Made by a program: the position numbers and the translations under genes. The notes under the pieces are model-generated. The model was not told the DNA's origin, ran no database searches, and worked only from the letters and a program-made list of their open reading frames with translations. From the NCBI GenBank assembly GCA_964420455.1, contig CAYQTO010000039.1, positions 1 through 22,952 of the forward strand: DNA of 22,952 nucleotides. The letters are read 5' to 3'. Of the stretch, positions 14,952 to 22,446 are shown in pieces (within the stretch, counting starts at the first letter, position 1; each line of letters starts with the position of its first letter). The stretch is from CAYQTO01 sp964420455 (GTDB lineage Bacteria; Sumerlaeota; Sumerlaeia; SLMS01).

Positions 14952-16301
14952 GTGGGCCGTGTGCTTGTCCTGACAACCGAACCCCTTCCCCTTCCGGGGA
15001 AAAAAACCACCGGCGCGGGCCTACGCGCCTGGTCGCTGGGGTTCGGGCTGCGCTCCGCCGGCTTTCGCGACGTCACGATCGCCTTCGCCGCCGATGCTGT
15101 CCGCGGCGAGGAGCCGGACCTCGGCGCGGTCCCCAACATTCGCCTGTTCGAGCGGGCCGCCCTCGATGACTTCATCGCCGGCGAGAACCCCGACGTCGTC
15201 GTCTTCCAACACTGGGGTCTCCTCCGCGACGTCCTCCGGCCGCTTCCTTGCCCCATGGCGATCGACCTCGCCGGCCCCCATCTCCTCGAGAGACGTCTCT
15301 GGAACTCGCCCCGCCCCGCCGAGGATCGGGCCGAGAAGATCGCCGCCCTCTCACGCGCCGATTTCGTCACCTGCAGCGGCCATCACCAGCGCCATTACTT
15401 CCTTCCCTTCCTGCTCGAGGCCGGCTTCCCCCCCGACGGCGCCCTTTGCCCGGTCATCCCCTTCTCCGTCTCGCCCGACCTCCCCGAGCCCTCCGCCGAA
15501 CGTGACCACACCACCTTTGTCTATACGGGCTATTTCCTGCCATGGCAGGACCCGTCGCTTGCGCTCGAGTCGGTGGTGGAGGCCCTGGAGGCAAAGGGAC
15601 GCGGGCGCCTGCTCCTCGTCGGCGGTGCCCACCCCGGCGGCGACGTCTCCCAGGGCCGCTTCGAACGCCTCCTCGAGCGGCTCGACGCCAGCCCCCACGT
15701 CGAACGGCGCGGACCCCTCCCCTTCGACCAACTCGTCGGCCTCCTCCGCCAGACCGGCCCGGCCATCGACCACATGGCCTGCAACACGGAGCGCGAACTC
15801 GCCTTCCCCTCCCGCACCATGATTTACCTCTGGGCCGGCGTCCCCGTACTCCACCACGACTACGACGAGGTGGCCCCCGCCATTGCCCGCGCCCGCGCCG
15901 GCTGGACCTTTCCCGAAAACGACACCGCCGGCATCACCAGAACCGTCAATCGCCTGCTCGCCCATCGCGAGGACGCCGAACGGCGCGGCGCCAATGCCCA
16001 GGAACTCGTCCGCAACGCCTACACCTGGGACCGCACCATCGAGCCCCTCGCCACCTGGTGCGCCGATCCGCACCCCCGGGCGGACAAGCGCCCCGTCGCC
16101 ATCACCGTCACGGAACCCAACCGCCCCGCCCCGTTGGGCAAGATCGCCTACGCCCCGGCACGCCCCGTCACCGACCCGGCCGCAGGCGCCTGGTATCTTT
16201 CTCCTGTTGTGTTTCTCCTCGCACTCCCCATAAGCGCTGTCTTGGTATTTTTGTTCGGGCTGGCGGAGATCGCCCGGCTGCTCGTTTCCCCCAAACGGTA
16301 A
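14952..16301 (+). CDS. Glycosyltransferase (GT4/GT-B-like) with C-terminal membrane tail (449 aa)
   Basis: The start is GTG 14952, with GGAGG six to eight bases upstream, giving VGRVLVLTTEPLPLPGKKTTGAGLRAW with the beta-strand and glycine-rich loop of GT-B enzymes. A mid-protein strand VYTGYFLPWQDP begins the second Rossmann lobe. AFPSRTMIYLWAGVPVLHHD (from residue 284) matches the nucleotide-sugar-binding region of GT4-like enzymes, and the helix with EDAERRGANAQELVRNAYTW is the typical family ending. A Pro-rich linker and one hydrophobic segment (about 416-440, SPVVFLLALPISAVLVFLFG) follow, so the enzyme is probably tethered to the inner membrane with its catalytic part in the cytoplasm. 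Donor and acceptor are unknown. It is upstream of the MATE gene (113-base gap) and divergent from lepB. One GTATAGAC copy (15519-15526) encodes Val-Tyr-Thr. Confidence 0.82.
   Translation: MGRVLVLTTEPLPLPGKKTTGAGLRAWSLGFGLRSAGFRDVTIAFAADAVRGEEPDLGAVPNIRLFERAALDDFIAGENPDVVVFQHWGLLRDVLRPLPCPMAIDLAGPHLLERRLWNSPRPAEDRAEKIAALSRADFVTCSGHHQRHYFLPFLLEAGFPPDGALCPVIPFSVSPDLPEPSAERDHTTFVYTGYFLPWQDPSLALESVVEALEAKGRGRLLLVGGAHPGGDVSQGRFERLLERLDASPHVERRGPLPFDQLVGLLRQTGPAIDHMACNTERELAFPSRTMIYLWAGVPVLHHDYDEVAPAIARARAGWTFPENDTAGITRTVNRLLAHREDAERRGANAQELVRNAYTWDRTIEPLATWCADPHPRADKRPVAITVTEPNRPAPLGKIAYAPARPVTDPAAGAWYLSPVVFLLALPISAVLVFLFGLAEIARLLVSPKR
15519..15526 (-). repeat. GTATAGAC copy 10
   Basis: Exact octamer on the minus strand, preceded by C. 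In the glycosyltransferase gene the plus strand reads GTC TAT ACG (Val-Tyr-Thr). Confidence 0.8.
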
Positions 16302-16414
16302 GGGCCAACGAGACGCCTGCTGCCCCGCCTGAGGCGCCGGCCCCCTCTCGCCCCCGGGACTCCATGCGGGTCCTCAAACTGGCCGGATGAATCTTCATTT
16401 CGGGAAGGTTTCCC

Positions 16415-17944
16415 GTGTCGTCGCGCTGGGAAAAGATCCGGCGGAGTCTCTCGACTCCCCCCGGGGTGGAACCGGGCCGCCTCCTCCTCTGGCCCCGGTG
16501 GTCCGGCCCGGACGGCATGGCCAGCATTCTGGCCATGGCGGTGCCGCTTATCCTCGCGAGCGCCGTCCACGCGGTGAACCAATTCTTCGACCGCACCTTC
16601 CTCGCGTGGTATTCTCAGGACGCCTTCACCGCCGCCCTTCAGGGCGCTGTCATGTTCTGGGCCGTCATGATCTTCTTCCACCAGACCGTTTTCTTCTCCT
16701 CCACCTTCATCGCCCAGTACATCGGCGCCCGAGCCGAAAACCAGGTCGGCCCCATGCTCTGGCAGGCCAAGTACCTCGCCATCATCAGCGGGCTCCTCCT
16801 CGCCGTCCTCTCTCCCCTCGCCTTCCCCTTCTTCCGTTGGATCGGCCACGAAGGCGACCTCCCCCGTCTCGAGGCTGAATACCTCTCCGTCATGATGCTG
16901 GGAAGCCTCGCCATGCTTCTCAACACCTCCATGTACGGCTACTTTACGGGGCGGGGGCGCATGTCCATCGCCATGTTCATCAACGCCGCCTTCTGCACCC
17001 TCAACATCTGCCTCAACATCTGGATGATTTTCACCCCGGTATGGATCTTCCCGGAGGGCATCCGGGGCGCGGCGTGGGCGACGGTCCTCGCGACGGCGGC
17101 CGGCTGGCTTATGTTCCTTCTGTTCGCCCTGGTGGAGCCGCGCAGCGAGCTCCGCTTCCATCTCCTGTCGGGCTGGCGATACCGCGCGGCGCTGATGGGC
17201 CGCCTGCTCCGCTTTGGGGTGCCCGCGGGGTTCCAGGGCCTCATCGACCTCGTTTCGTTCACGACCCTCGTGATGGTCATCGGCCTCTTTGGCTACCAGG
17301 CCCAGTACGCCAGCAACCTCGCCTTCAACATCAACTGGTTGCTGTTCATCCCGGCGATCGGAATGCACGACGCTGCCCGGGTGCTGTCGGGCCAGTTCTG
17401 CGGTGCGAGCAACCACTCCGCCGCCGAACGCATGACCGTCGGTGTCGTCCTCCTCATCTCCGTCTACATGGCCTTCATGATCCTGATTTATCTGGTCTTT
17501 CCCGAGCCCGTGCTCGAGTTCTTTCGCGGCGGCGTCCCCGAGGCGGAATGGCAGGAAGCCGTCAGCCTCGCCAAGGCCCTCCTGCTCTTCGTCGCCTTCT
17601 ACACCGTCTCCGACGGGATTCTGCTCGCCTACAGTGGCACTCTGAAGGGAGCCGGCGACACCCAGTTCGTCATGTGGACCAGCTTTGTCATTTCGCAGGT
17701 CACCGTGACGGTTCCCTGCCTTCTGCTTGCCACCTTCCGCGAATCGCTGCCCAACGCCCACGTCGGCCTGTATCTCGCATGGGGAGCCATCACCGTCGAT
17801 CTTGTGGTTCTTGCCGTGGCTTTCCTTTGGCGGTTCCGTCAGGGGGGATGGAAAGCGATTAAGCTTCTCGAGACCAGCGCGAGCGACCCGCAGACAGGCG
17901 CCCATTTTCCTCTCGAGCCCCAACCCACCAAGCCCTCCGTCTAG
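16415..17944 (+). CDS. MATE-family multidrug/metabolite efflux transporter (509 aa)
   Basis: A polytopic membrane protein with about twelve hydrophobic segments in two homologous halves. MATE-like features are the NQFFDRTFLAWYS segment in the first helix pair, RGAAWATVLATAAGW at the end of the first half, and SGTLKGAGDTQFVMW in the second half. Family members export cationic drugs or metabolites in exchange for Na+ or H+. The start is taken as GTG 16415, with GGAAGG six bases upstream; the first helix starts near residue 35, leaving a basic cytoplasmic leader. It lies 113 bases after the glycosyltransferase, with no obvious terminator between, so co-transcription is possible. The substrate is not predictable. 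Confidence 0.88.
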   Translation: MSSRWEKIRRSLSTPPGVEPGRLLLWPRWSGPDGMASILAMAVPLILASAVHAVNQFFDRTFLAWYSQDAFTAALQGAVMFWAVMIFFHQTVFFSSTFIAQYIGARAENQVGPMLWQAKYLAIISGLLLAVLSPLAFPFFRWIGHEGDLPRLEAEYLSVMMLGSLAMLLNTSMYGYFTGRGRMSIAMFINAAFCTLNICLNIWMIFTPVWIFPEGIRGAAWATVLATAAGWLMFLLFALVEPRSELRFHLLSGWRYRAALMGRLLRFGVPAGFQGLIDLVSFTTLVMVIGLFGYQAQYASNLAFNINWLLFIPAIGMHDAARVLSGQFCGASNHSAAERMTVGVVLLISVYMAFMILIYLVFPEPVLEFFRGGVPEAEWQEAVSLAKALLLFVAFYTVSDGILLAYSGTLKGAGDTQFVMWTSFVISQVTVTVPCLLLATFRESLPNAHVGLYLAWGAITVDLVVLAVAFLWRFRQGGWKAIKLLETSASDPQTGAHFPLEPQPTKPSV

Positions 17945-18056
17945 CTTAGAACCTTAACCTTTCCTGCAATCTTTCCTCGACCGCCTTCCCCCCTCCCCAC
18001 TAACCTGACGGAATTCACGAGGGACAGGTGCCCCTTCCCACGGGACCAAACCACTT

Positions 18057-20186
18057 ATGTCGAACCCACCCATGATGCTTTCCAGTTCGAATCCCCAAGA
18101 GTCCCCCTCCGCCCGCTTGGCTCCCGATGAACTCGTGCGGCTGTTCCGGACCATGGTTGTCTGCCGGGCGCTCGACGACGAGGAAATCCGCCTGCGCAAG
18201 CGCAACAAGGTCTTCTTCCAGATCAGCAGCGCCGGCCACGAGGTCATCGGCACCGCCGCCGCCTCCGCCCTTCGCCCCTCCTACGACTGGTTCTTCCCCT
18301 ACTACCGCGACCGGGCCCTCGCCCTCGAACTCGGCGTGACCCCCTACGAACTCCTCCTTGCCTCCGTCGCAGCGGAAGCGGACCCCGCCTCCGGCGGACG
18401 CCAGATGCCCGCCCACTACGGCCACCGCGAAAAGCACATCGTCTCCCAGTCCTCCCCCACGGGCACCCAGTTCAACCAGGCCGTCGGTTGCGCCGAGGCC
18501 GGCCGCTACATCCGCCAGCATGGCCTCGCCGGGCCCGCCGCCGAGGACGAAATCGTCTACGTCAGCTCCGGCGAGGGCACCACCAGTCAGGGCGAGTTCT
18601 GGGAGGCCCTCAACGTCGCCACGAACCGCTCCCTACCGGTTCTCTTCCTCGTCGAGGACAACGAGTACGCCATCTCGGTCCCCGTCGAGATCACCACCGC
18701 CGGTGGCGACATCGCCCGGTGCTTCTCCTCGATGCCCAACCTGCGGATCCTCCGGTGCGACGGGTCGGATCTCCTGGAAAGCTACGATACCTGCCACGAG
18801 GCCGCTCGCCATCTGCGCGCCGGCAAGGGGCCGGTCCTCCTCCACGCCAAGGTCACCCGCCCTTACTCCCACTCGCTCTCGGACGACCAGATCTATTACC
18901 GTACTCGCGAGGAGATCGAGCGCGAGCAGGAGCGCGACGGCCTCCAGCGCACCGCACGCCTCCTCCTCGACCGCGGCATCCTCACGGAAAGCGCCCTCGA
19001 GGACCTTCGCGCCGAATGCCACCATGAAGTCCGCGAGATCAGTGCGCGCGCCCTTGGCGCCAAACAGCCCCCCCGCCACACCGTGGGTGCCCACCTCTAC
19101 TCTGACCGCGACCCCATGCTCCCCCCGGCGGCCTGCGACGGCAGCCCCATCCATGGCGAGAACCCCATCGCCATGGCCACCGCCATCAACCAGACCATCC
19201 GTCAGGAAATGAGCGCCGACGACCGCATCCTCCTCTTCGGCGAGGATGTCGCCGATGCCACCCGCGAAGCCGCCCTCGCCGAATGCAAGGGCAAGGGGGG
19301 CGTCTTCAAGGTCACCTACGGCCTCCAGCGTGAGTTCGGCTCCGACCGCGTCTTCAACACCCCCCTCGCCGAGGCCTCCATCGTCGGTCGCGCCATCGGC
19401 ATGGCCCTCCGCGGCCTCCGACCCGTTCCCGAAATCCAGTTCCTCGACTTCATCTGGCCCGCCTTCAACCAGATCCGCAGCGAACTCGCCTCCATGCGTT
19501 ACCGCAGCGCTGGCGAGTGGACCGCGCCCGTGGTCATCCGCGTCGCCACCGGCGGCTACCTCCGCGGCGGCGCCCTCTACCACTCCCAATCCGCCGAAAG
19601 CCTTTTCGCCGCCTGCCACGGCATCCGCATCGTTTATCCCTCCACAGCCGCCGACGCCGCCGGCCTCCTCCGCATGGCCCTCCGCCAGGACGACCCGGTC
19701 CTTTTCCTCGAACACAAACACCTCTACCTCCAGACCTACGCCCGGTCCAACGACCCCGGTCCCGACCACATGATTCCCTTCGGCAAGGCCGCCGTCCGCC
19801 GCCCGGGCACCGACGCCACCATCCTGTGTTGGGGCGCGCTTGTGCAAAAGGCCCTCGACGCCGCCGAAGTCCTCCGCCGCCGCAACGACCGCGACCTCGA
19901 GGTGATCGATCTCCGCACCCTCAGCCCCCTCGACTACGACACCATCGAACGCAGCGTCCGCAAAACCGGCCGCGTCCTCATCGCCCACGAGGAGGCCACC
20001 TTCGCCGGCTTCGGTGGCGAAATCGCCGCCCACATCGCCGACCGTTGCTTCGAGTGGCTCGACGCCCCCATCAAGCGCGTCGGCGCCCTCCAAACATGGG
20101 TTCCTTACTCCCCCAACCTCGAGGAAGTCGTCCTCCCGGGCACCGATGCCCTGCGCAAGGCCCTCGACGAGCTCCTCGCCTACTGA
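18057..20186 (+). CDS. Fused alpha-beta E1 component of a 2-oxo-acid dehydrogenase complex (709 aa)
   Basis: A thiamine-diphosphate decarboxylase in which both E1 subunits are one chain. Residues about 20-345 are the alpha part: LVRLFRTMVVCRALDDEE, SSAGHEV, and the ThDP motif from GEG (172-174) to Asn202 (VEDNEYAISVP). Residues about 365-709 are the beta part: FGEDVAD, GVFKVTYGLQREFGSDRVFN, TPLAEASIVGRAIGMA and FLDFIWPAFNQI. The sequence looks closest to the branched-chain (2-oxoisovalerate) E1 type, although pyruvate or acetoin types cannot be excluded. Fused E1 genes of this type occur in Bacteroidetes and related groups. The start is ATG 18057 with no strong ribosome site; ATG 18072 is an alternative. 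The E2 gene follows 27 bases later, so the two form an operon. Confidence 0.93.
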   Translation: MSNPPMMLSSSNPQESPSARLAPDELVRLFRTMVVCRALDDEEIRLRKRNKVFFQISSAGHEVIGTAAASALRPSYDWFFPYYRDRALALELGVTPYELLLASVAAEADPASGGRQMPAHYGHREKHIVSQSSPTGTQFNQAVGCAEAGRYIRQHGLAGPAAEDEIVYVSSGEGTTSQGEFWEALNVATNRSLPVLFLVEDNEYAISVPVEITTAGGDIARCFSSMPNLRILRCDGSDLLESYDTCHEAARHLRAGKGPVLLHAKVTRPYSHSLSDDQIYYRTREEIEREQERDGLQRTARLLLDRGILTESALEDLRAECHHEVREISARALGAKQPPRHTVGAHLYSDRDPMLPPAACDGSPIHGENPIAMATAINQTIRQEMSADDRILLFGEDVADATREAALAECKGKGGVFKVTYGLQREFGSDRVFNTPLAEASIVGRAIGMALRGLRPVPEIQFLDFIWPAFNQIRSELASMRYRSAGEWTAPVVIRVATGGYLRGGALYHSQSAESLFAACHGIRIVYPSTAADAAGLLRMALRQDDPVLFLEHKHLYLQTYARSNDPGPDHMIPFGKAAVRRPGTDATILCWGALVQKALDAAEVLRRRNDRDLEVIDLRTLSPLDYDTIERSVRKTGRVLIAHEEATFAGFGGEIAAHIADRCFEWLDAPIKRVGALQTWVPYSPNLEEVVLPGTDALRKALDELLAY

Positions 20187-20213
20187 AATCCCCCGCAAAG
20201 GACCGGATGCCCC

Positions 20214-21572
20214 ATGGCCGAAGTCACGACCACCCAAGTCGTCATGCCCCAAATGGGCGAGGCATTAACGGAAGCCACCATCGTCACCTGGCGGAAGGCC
20301 GAGGGAGACCTTGTCGAGGAGGACGAGCCCCTGCTGGATATCTCGACCTCCAAGGTCGAAGTCGAAGTTCCTGCCCCCGCCAGCGGTCGCATCGCCCGCC
20401 TCCTCTTCGCCGAGGGCGACACGGTCCCCGTCGATACCGTCATCGCCCTGCTGGTCCCCGGCGACGTCGATCCCTCCACCGTTGAAATCGCCGCCCCCAC
20501 CGCCCTCGGGGACGAGGAAGACCCGGGTGACAGCGACGGCGGCACAACCGCATCCGGCGAAGAGAGCGAGGACGTCGAGGCCGACCGGCTTCAGCGCAAG
20601 GCCACCCGCAGTTCGCCCCTCGTTCGCAAGATGGCCCGCGAACTCCACGTTGACCTCGATCGCGTTTCCGGCAGCGGAGCCCAGGGCCGCGTCACCCGCA
20701 AGGACCTCGAAGCCTACATCGCCCACAACCGCCCCAAGGATCCCCCGCGCATCCCTGCCTTCAAGCCCGCGGTCCCGGCCAAGGCCCCCCTCCCCCCTTC
20801 GGTACCCTCCGGGGCCATCAAGCTCGACACCGTCTCCGGCCCTGCCGAGGCCTCGCCGCTCCTCCCCCCCGAGGAGGTCACCGTCAACCACCTCCGCCGC
20901 CAGATCGCCGACCAGATGGTCCGGTCCGTCCAGGACATCCCCCAGGCCTTCACCGTCCACGAGGTCGACTTCACCCTCCTCGAACGCATCCGCCTGCGGA
21001 AAAAGGCGGTCTTCGAATCCCAGTTCGAGGCGCGCCTGACCCCCCTCGTCTTCGTCGTCCGCGCCGTCGCCGATGCCCTCCTCGTTTGCCCATATATCAA
21101 CGCCACCTGGGCCGGCGACCGCATCCAGCTGCATCAGAACGTGAACATCGGCATCGCCGTCGCCGTCCAGGACGGCCTCGTCGTCCCCGTCCTCAAATGC
21201 GTCGAGGCCATGTCCCTCGCCGGCATCGCTCGCGGCATCACCGAACTCGCCACCCGCGCCCGCGCCGGCCAACTCACCCTCGAGGACATGCAGCACGCGA
21301 CCTTTACCCTCACCAGCCCCGGCCAGCTCGGTGCGGTCCTTGGCATCCCCATCGTCAACCGGCCCCAGGGCGGCATCCTCCACTTCGGCGCCATCCGCAA
21401 GGTTCCCGCCGTTATCCAGGGCATCGATGGCGACGACACCATCGCCATCCGCCAGCGCGCCATGCTCACCCTTGGCATTGACCATCGCCTCATCGACGGG
21501 TGGGAGGCGGACCGGTTCATGGTCGCCGTGAAGGAAAGAATCGAGCGCGCGGACTTCGAACTCCCCGGTTAG
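20214..21572 (+). CDS. Dihydrolipoamide acyltransferase E2 of the 2-oxo-acid dehydrogenase complex (452 aa)
   Basis: Transfers the acyl group from E1 to CoA. Residues 5-82 are one lipoyl domain with the target Lys47 in DISTSKVEVEVPAP. An acidic, Ser/Gly-rich linker follows. A peripheral-subunit-binding domain at about 137-174 (SSPLVRKMARELHVDLDRV) would dock E1 and E3. A Pro/Ala linker leads to the catalytic domain from about 220, with FTVHEVDFTLLERIR and the active-site motif DHRLIDGW (His424, Asp428). All functional residues are present, so the protein should be active. A single lipoyl domain is typical of branched-chain-type E2. It lies 27 bases downstream of E1, with AAGGA 11 bases before the ATG. 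No E3 (lipoamide dehydrogenase) gene is in the window, so E3 must come from elsewhere. It is convergent with coaX, with 10 bases between stops. Confidence 0.95.
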   Translation: MAEVTTTQVVMPQMGEALTEATIVTWRKAEGDLVEEDEPLLDISTSKVEVEVPAPASGRIARLLFAEGDTVPVDTVIALLVPGDVDPSTVEIAAPTALGDEEDPGDSDGGTTASGEESEDVEADRLQRKATRSSPLVRKMARELHVDLDRVSGSGAQGRVTRKDLEAYIAHNRPKDPPRIPAFKPAVPAKAPLPPSVPSGAIKLDTVSGPAEASPLLPPEEVTVNHLRRQIADQMVRSVQDIPQAFTVHEVDFTLLERIRLRKKAVFESQFEARLTPLVFVVRAVADALLVCPYINATWAGDRIQLHQNVNIGIAVAVQDGLVVPVLKCVEAMSLAGIARGITELATRARAGQLTLEDMQHATFTLTSPGQLGAVLGIPIVNRPQGGILHFGAIRKVPAVIQGIDGDDTIAIRQRAMLTLGIDHRLIDGWEADRFMVAVKERIERADFELPG

Positions 21573-21582
21573 GGCTCGGCCT

Positions 21583-22356
21583 TCAGCCGCCGCGCTCGGC
21601 CCGCCAGAGACCATAAACGTACAGCCCCCGCGCCGTCAGGTGTGCATCGTACCGCTGGGGCACGCGAAAGTACGGCGCGAGCAGCGGCATCCCCCCGCCG
21701 GTTGTATAGATCGTTGTCTCGCCGACGCCGGTGCTCGCCTCGATCTCGAGCACGAGCCGCTCGAGGGCGCCGGTAACCCCCAGCAAAATTCCCGTGCGAA
21801 TCGAACCGGAGGTCGACTTGGCCGGAAAGTGCGCGGCCTCCTCGCCGAGGTCCACGACCGGCAGCCGCCCCCCGGTCTCCGCCGAAAGCGACCGTGCCAT
21901 CACCTCCGGCCCCGGTAGGATCGCGCCCCCCACGAACGCACCGGCGCGGTCGGTCACTTCCAGGTTTACTGCCGTGCCCACATCGATCGACAGGGCCGGC
22001 CGTTCCGGCGACAGATGCCGCAGCGCCATTACGTTCGCCAACCGGTCCGCCCCCGGGGTGCCCTCCGTGTAGTCGAGCCGGAAAGGCAGTCGCCCCTGGG
22101 CGGAGAGCAGCATCGTTCCCGCCGGCATCATCGGCAGAAGCAGGTTGCGGTCGGCCTCGCGACCAAGCGCCCCGACAACCCACTCGGGCGCGCCATGGGT
22201 CGCGCTCGCCTCCCCCAGCCACGCCTTCGCCTGCCGCCCGTCCGCCTCCGGCCTCGCGAGTCGGCGGCACTCCACCACGCGCCCATTTCCATCCCACACG
22301 GTCAGCTTGAGCGCTGTGTTTCCGGCATCGAGGGTCCATCGGGTTTGGTTGCGCAT
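21583..22356 (-). CDS. coaX: Type III pantothenate kinase (257 aa)
   Basis: Catalyses the first step of coenzyme A synthesis, ATP-dependent phosphorylation of pantothenate, in the cytoplasm. It belongs to the acetate and sugar kinase/Hsp70/actin fold. The motifs are LDAGNTALKL (9-18, phosphate binding), TPGADR (100-105, with the catalytic Asp104), SIDVGTAV (123-130) and GGAILPG (143-149), with TGGG near the C-terminus. The length matches the family. The start ATG 22356 is chosen because the first beta strand (RWTLDAGNT) follows at once; the ribosome site is weak, with GGAG 15 bases away. The gene lies downstream of the sigma-factor gene on the same strand but a strong terminator intervenes. 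Being next to a CoA-using E2 may be coincidental. Confidence 0.93.
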   Translation of the reverse strand: MRNQTRWTLDAGNTALKLTVWDGNGRVVECRRLARPEADGRQAKAWLGEASATHGAPEWVVGALGREADRNLLLPMMPAGTMLLSAQGRLPFRLDYTEGTPGADRLANVMALRHLSPERPALSIDVGTAVNLEVTDRAGAFVGGAILPGPEVMARSLSAETGGRLPVVDLGEEAAHFPAKSTSGSIRTGILLGVTGALERLVLEIEASTGVGETTIYTTGGGMPLLAPYFRVPQRYDAHLTARGLYVYGLWRAERGG

Positions 22357-22386
22357 GGGCGAGGGCACACTCCGGCAGAAAGAGCA

Positions 22387-22419
22387 CTCCCCCGTAATGC
22401 TCGTGGCATCACGGGGGAG
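22387..22419 (-). terminator. Rho-independent-type terminator downstream of the sigma-factor gene
   Basis: Read on the minus strand, CTCCCCCGTGATGC and GCATTACGGGGGAG form a 14-bp stem with one G-U wobble and a five-base loop (CACGA). It is followed by TGCTCTTTCT, a moderately T-rich tail. It lies 27 bases after the sigma-factor stop and 30 bases before the coaX start. It should end the sigma transcript, with partial readthrough possible into coaX. Confidence 0.85.
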
Positions 22420-22446
22420 CGGGGACAAGTCCGTTATTCCGATCTG

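Noticed and set aside
3656..15526. The GTATAGAC copies as promoter -10 elements.
   Set aside because: They lie inside coding sequence in both orientations, with no consistent -35 partner or link to gene starts.
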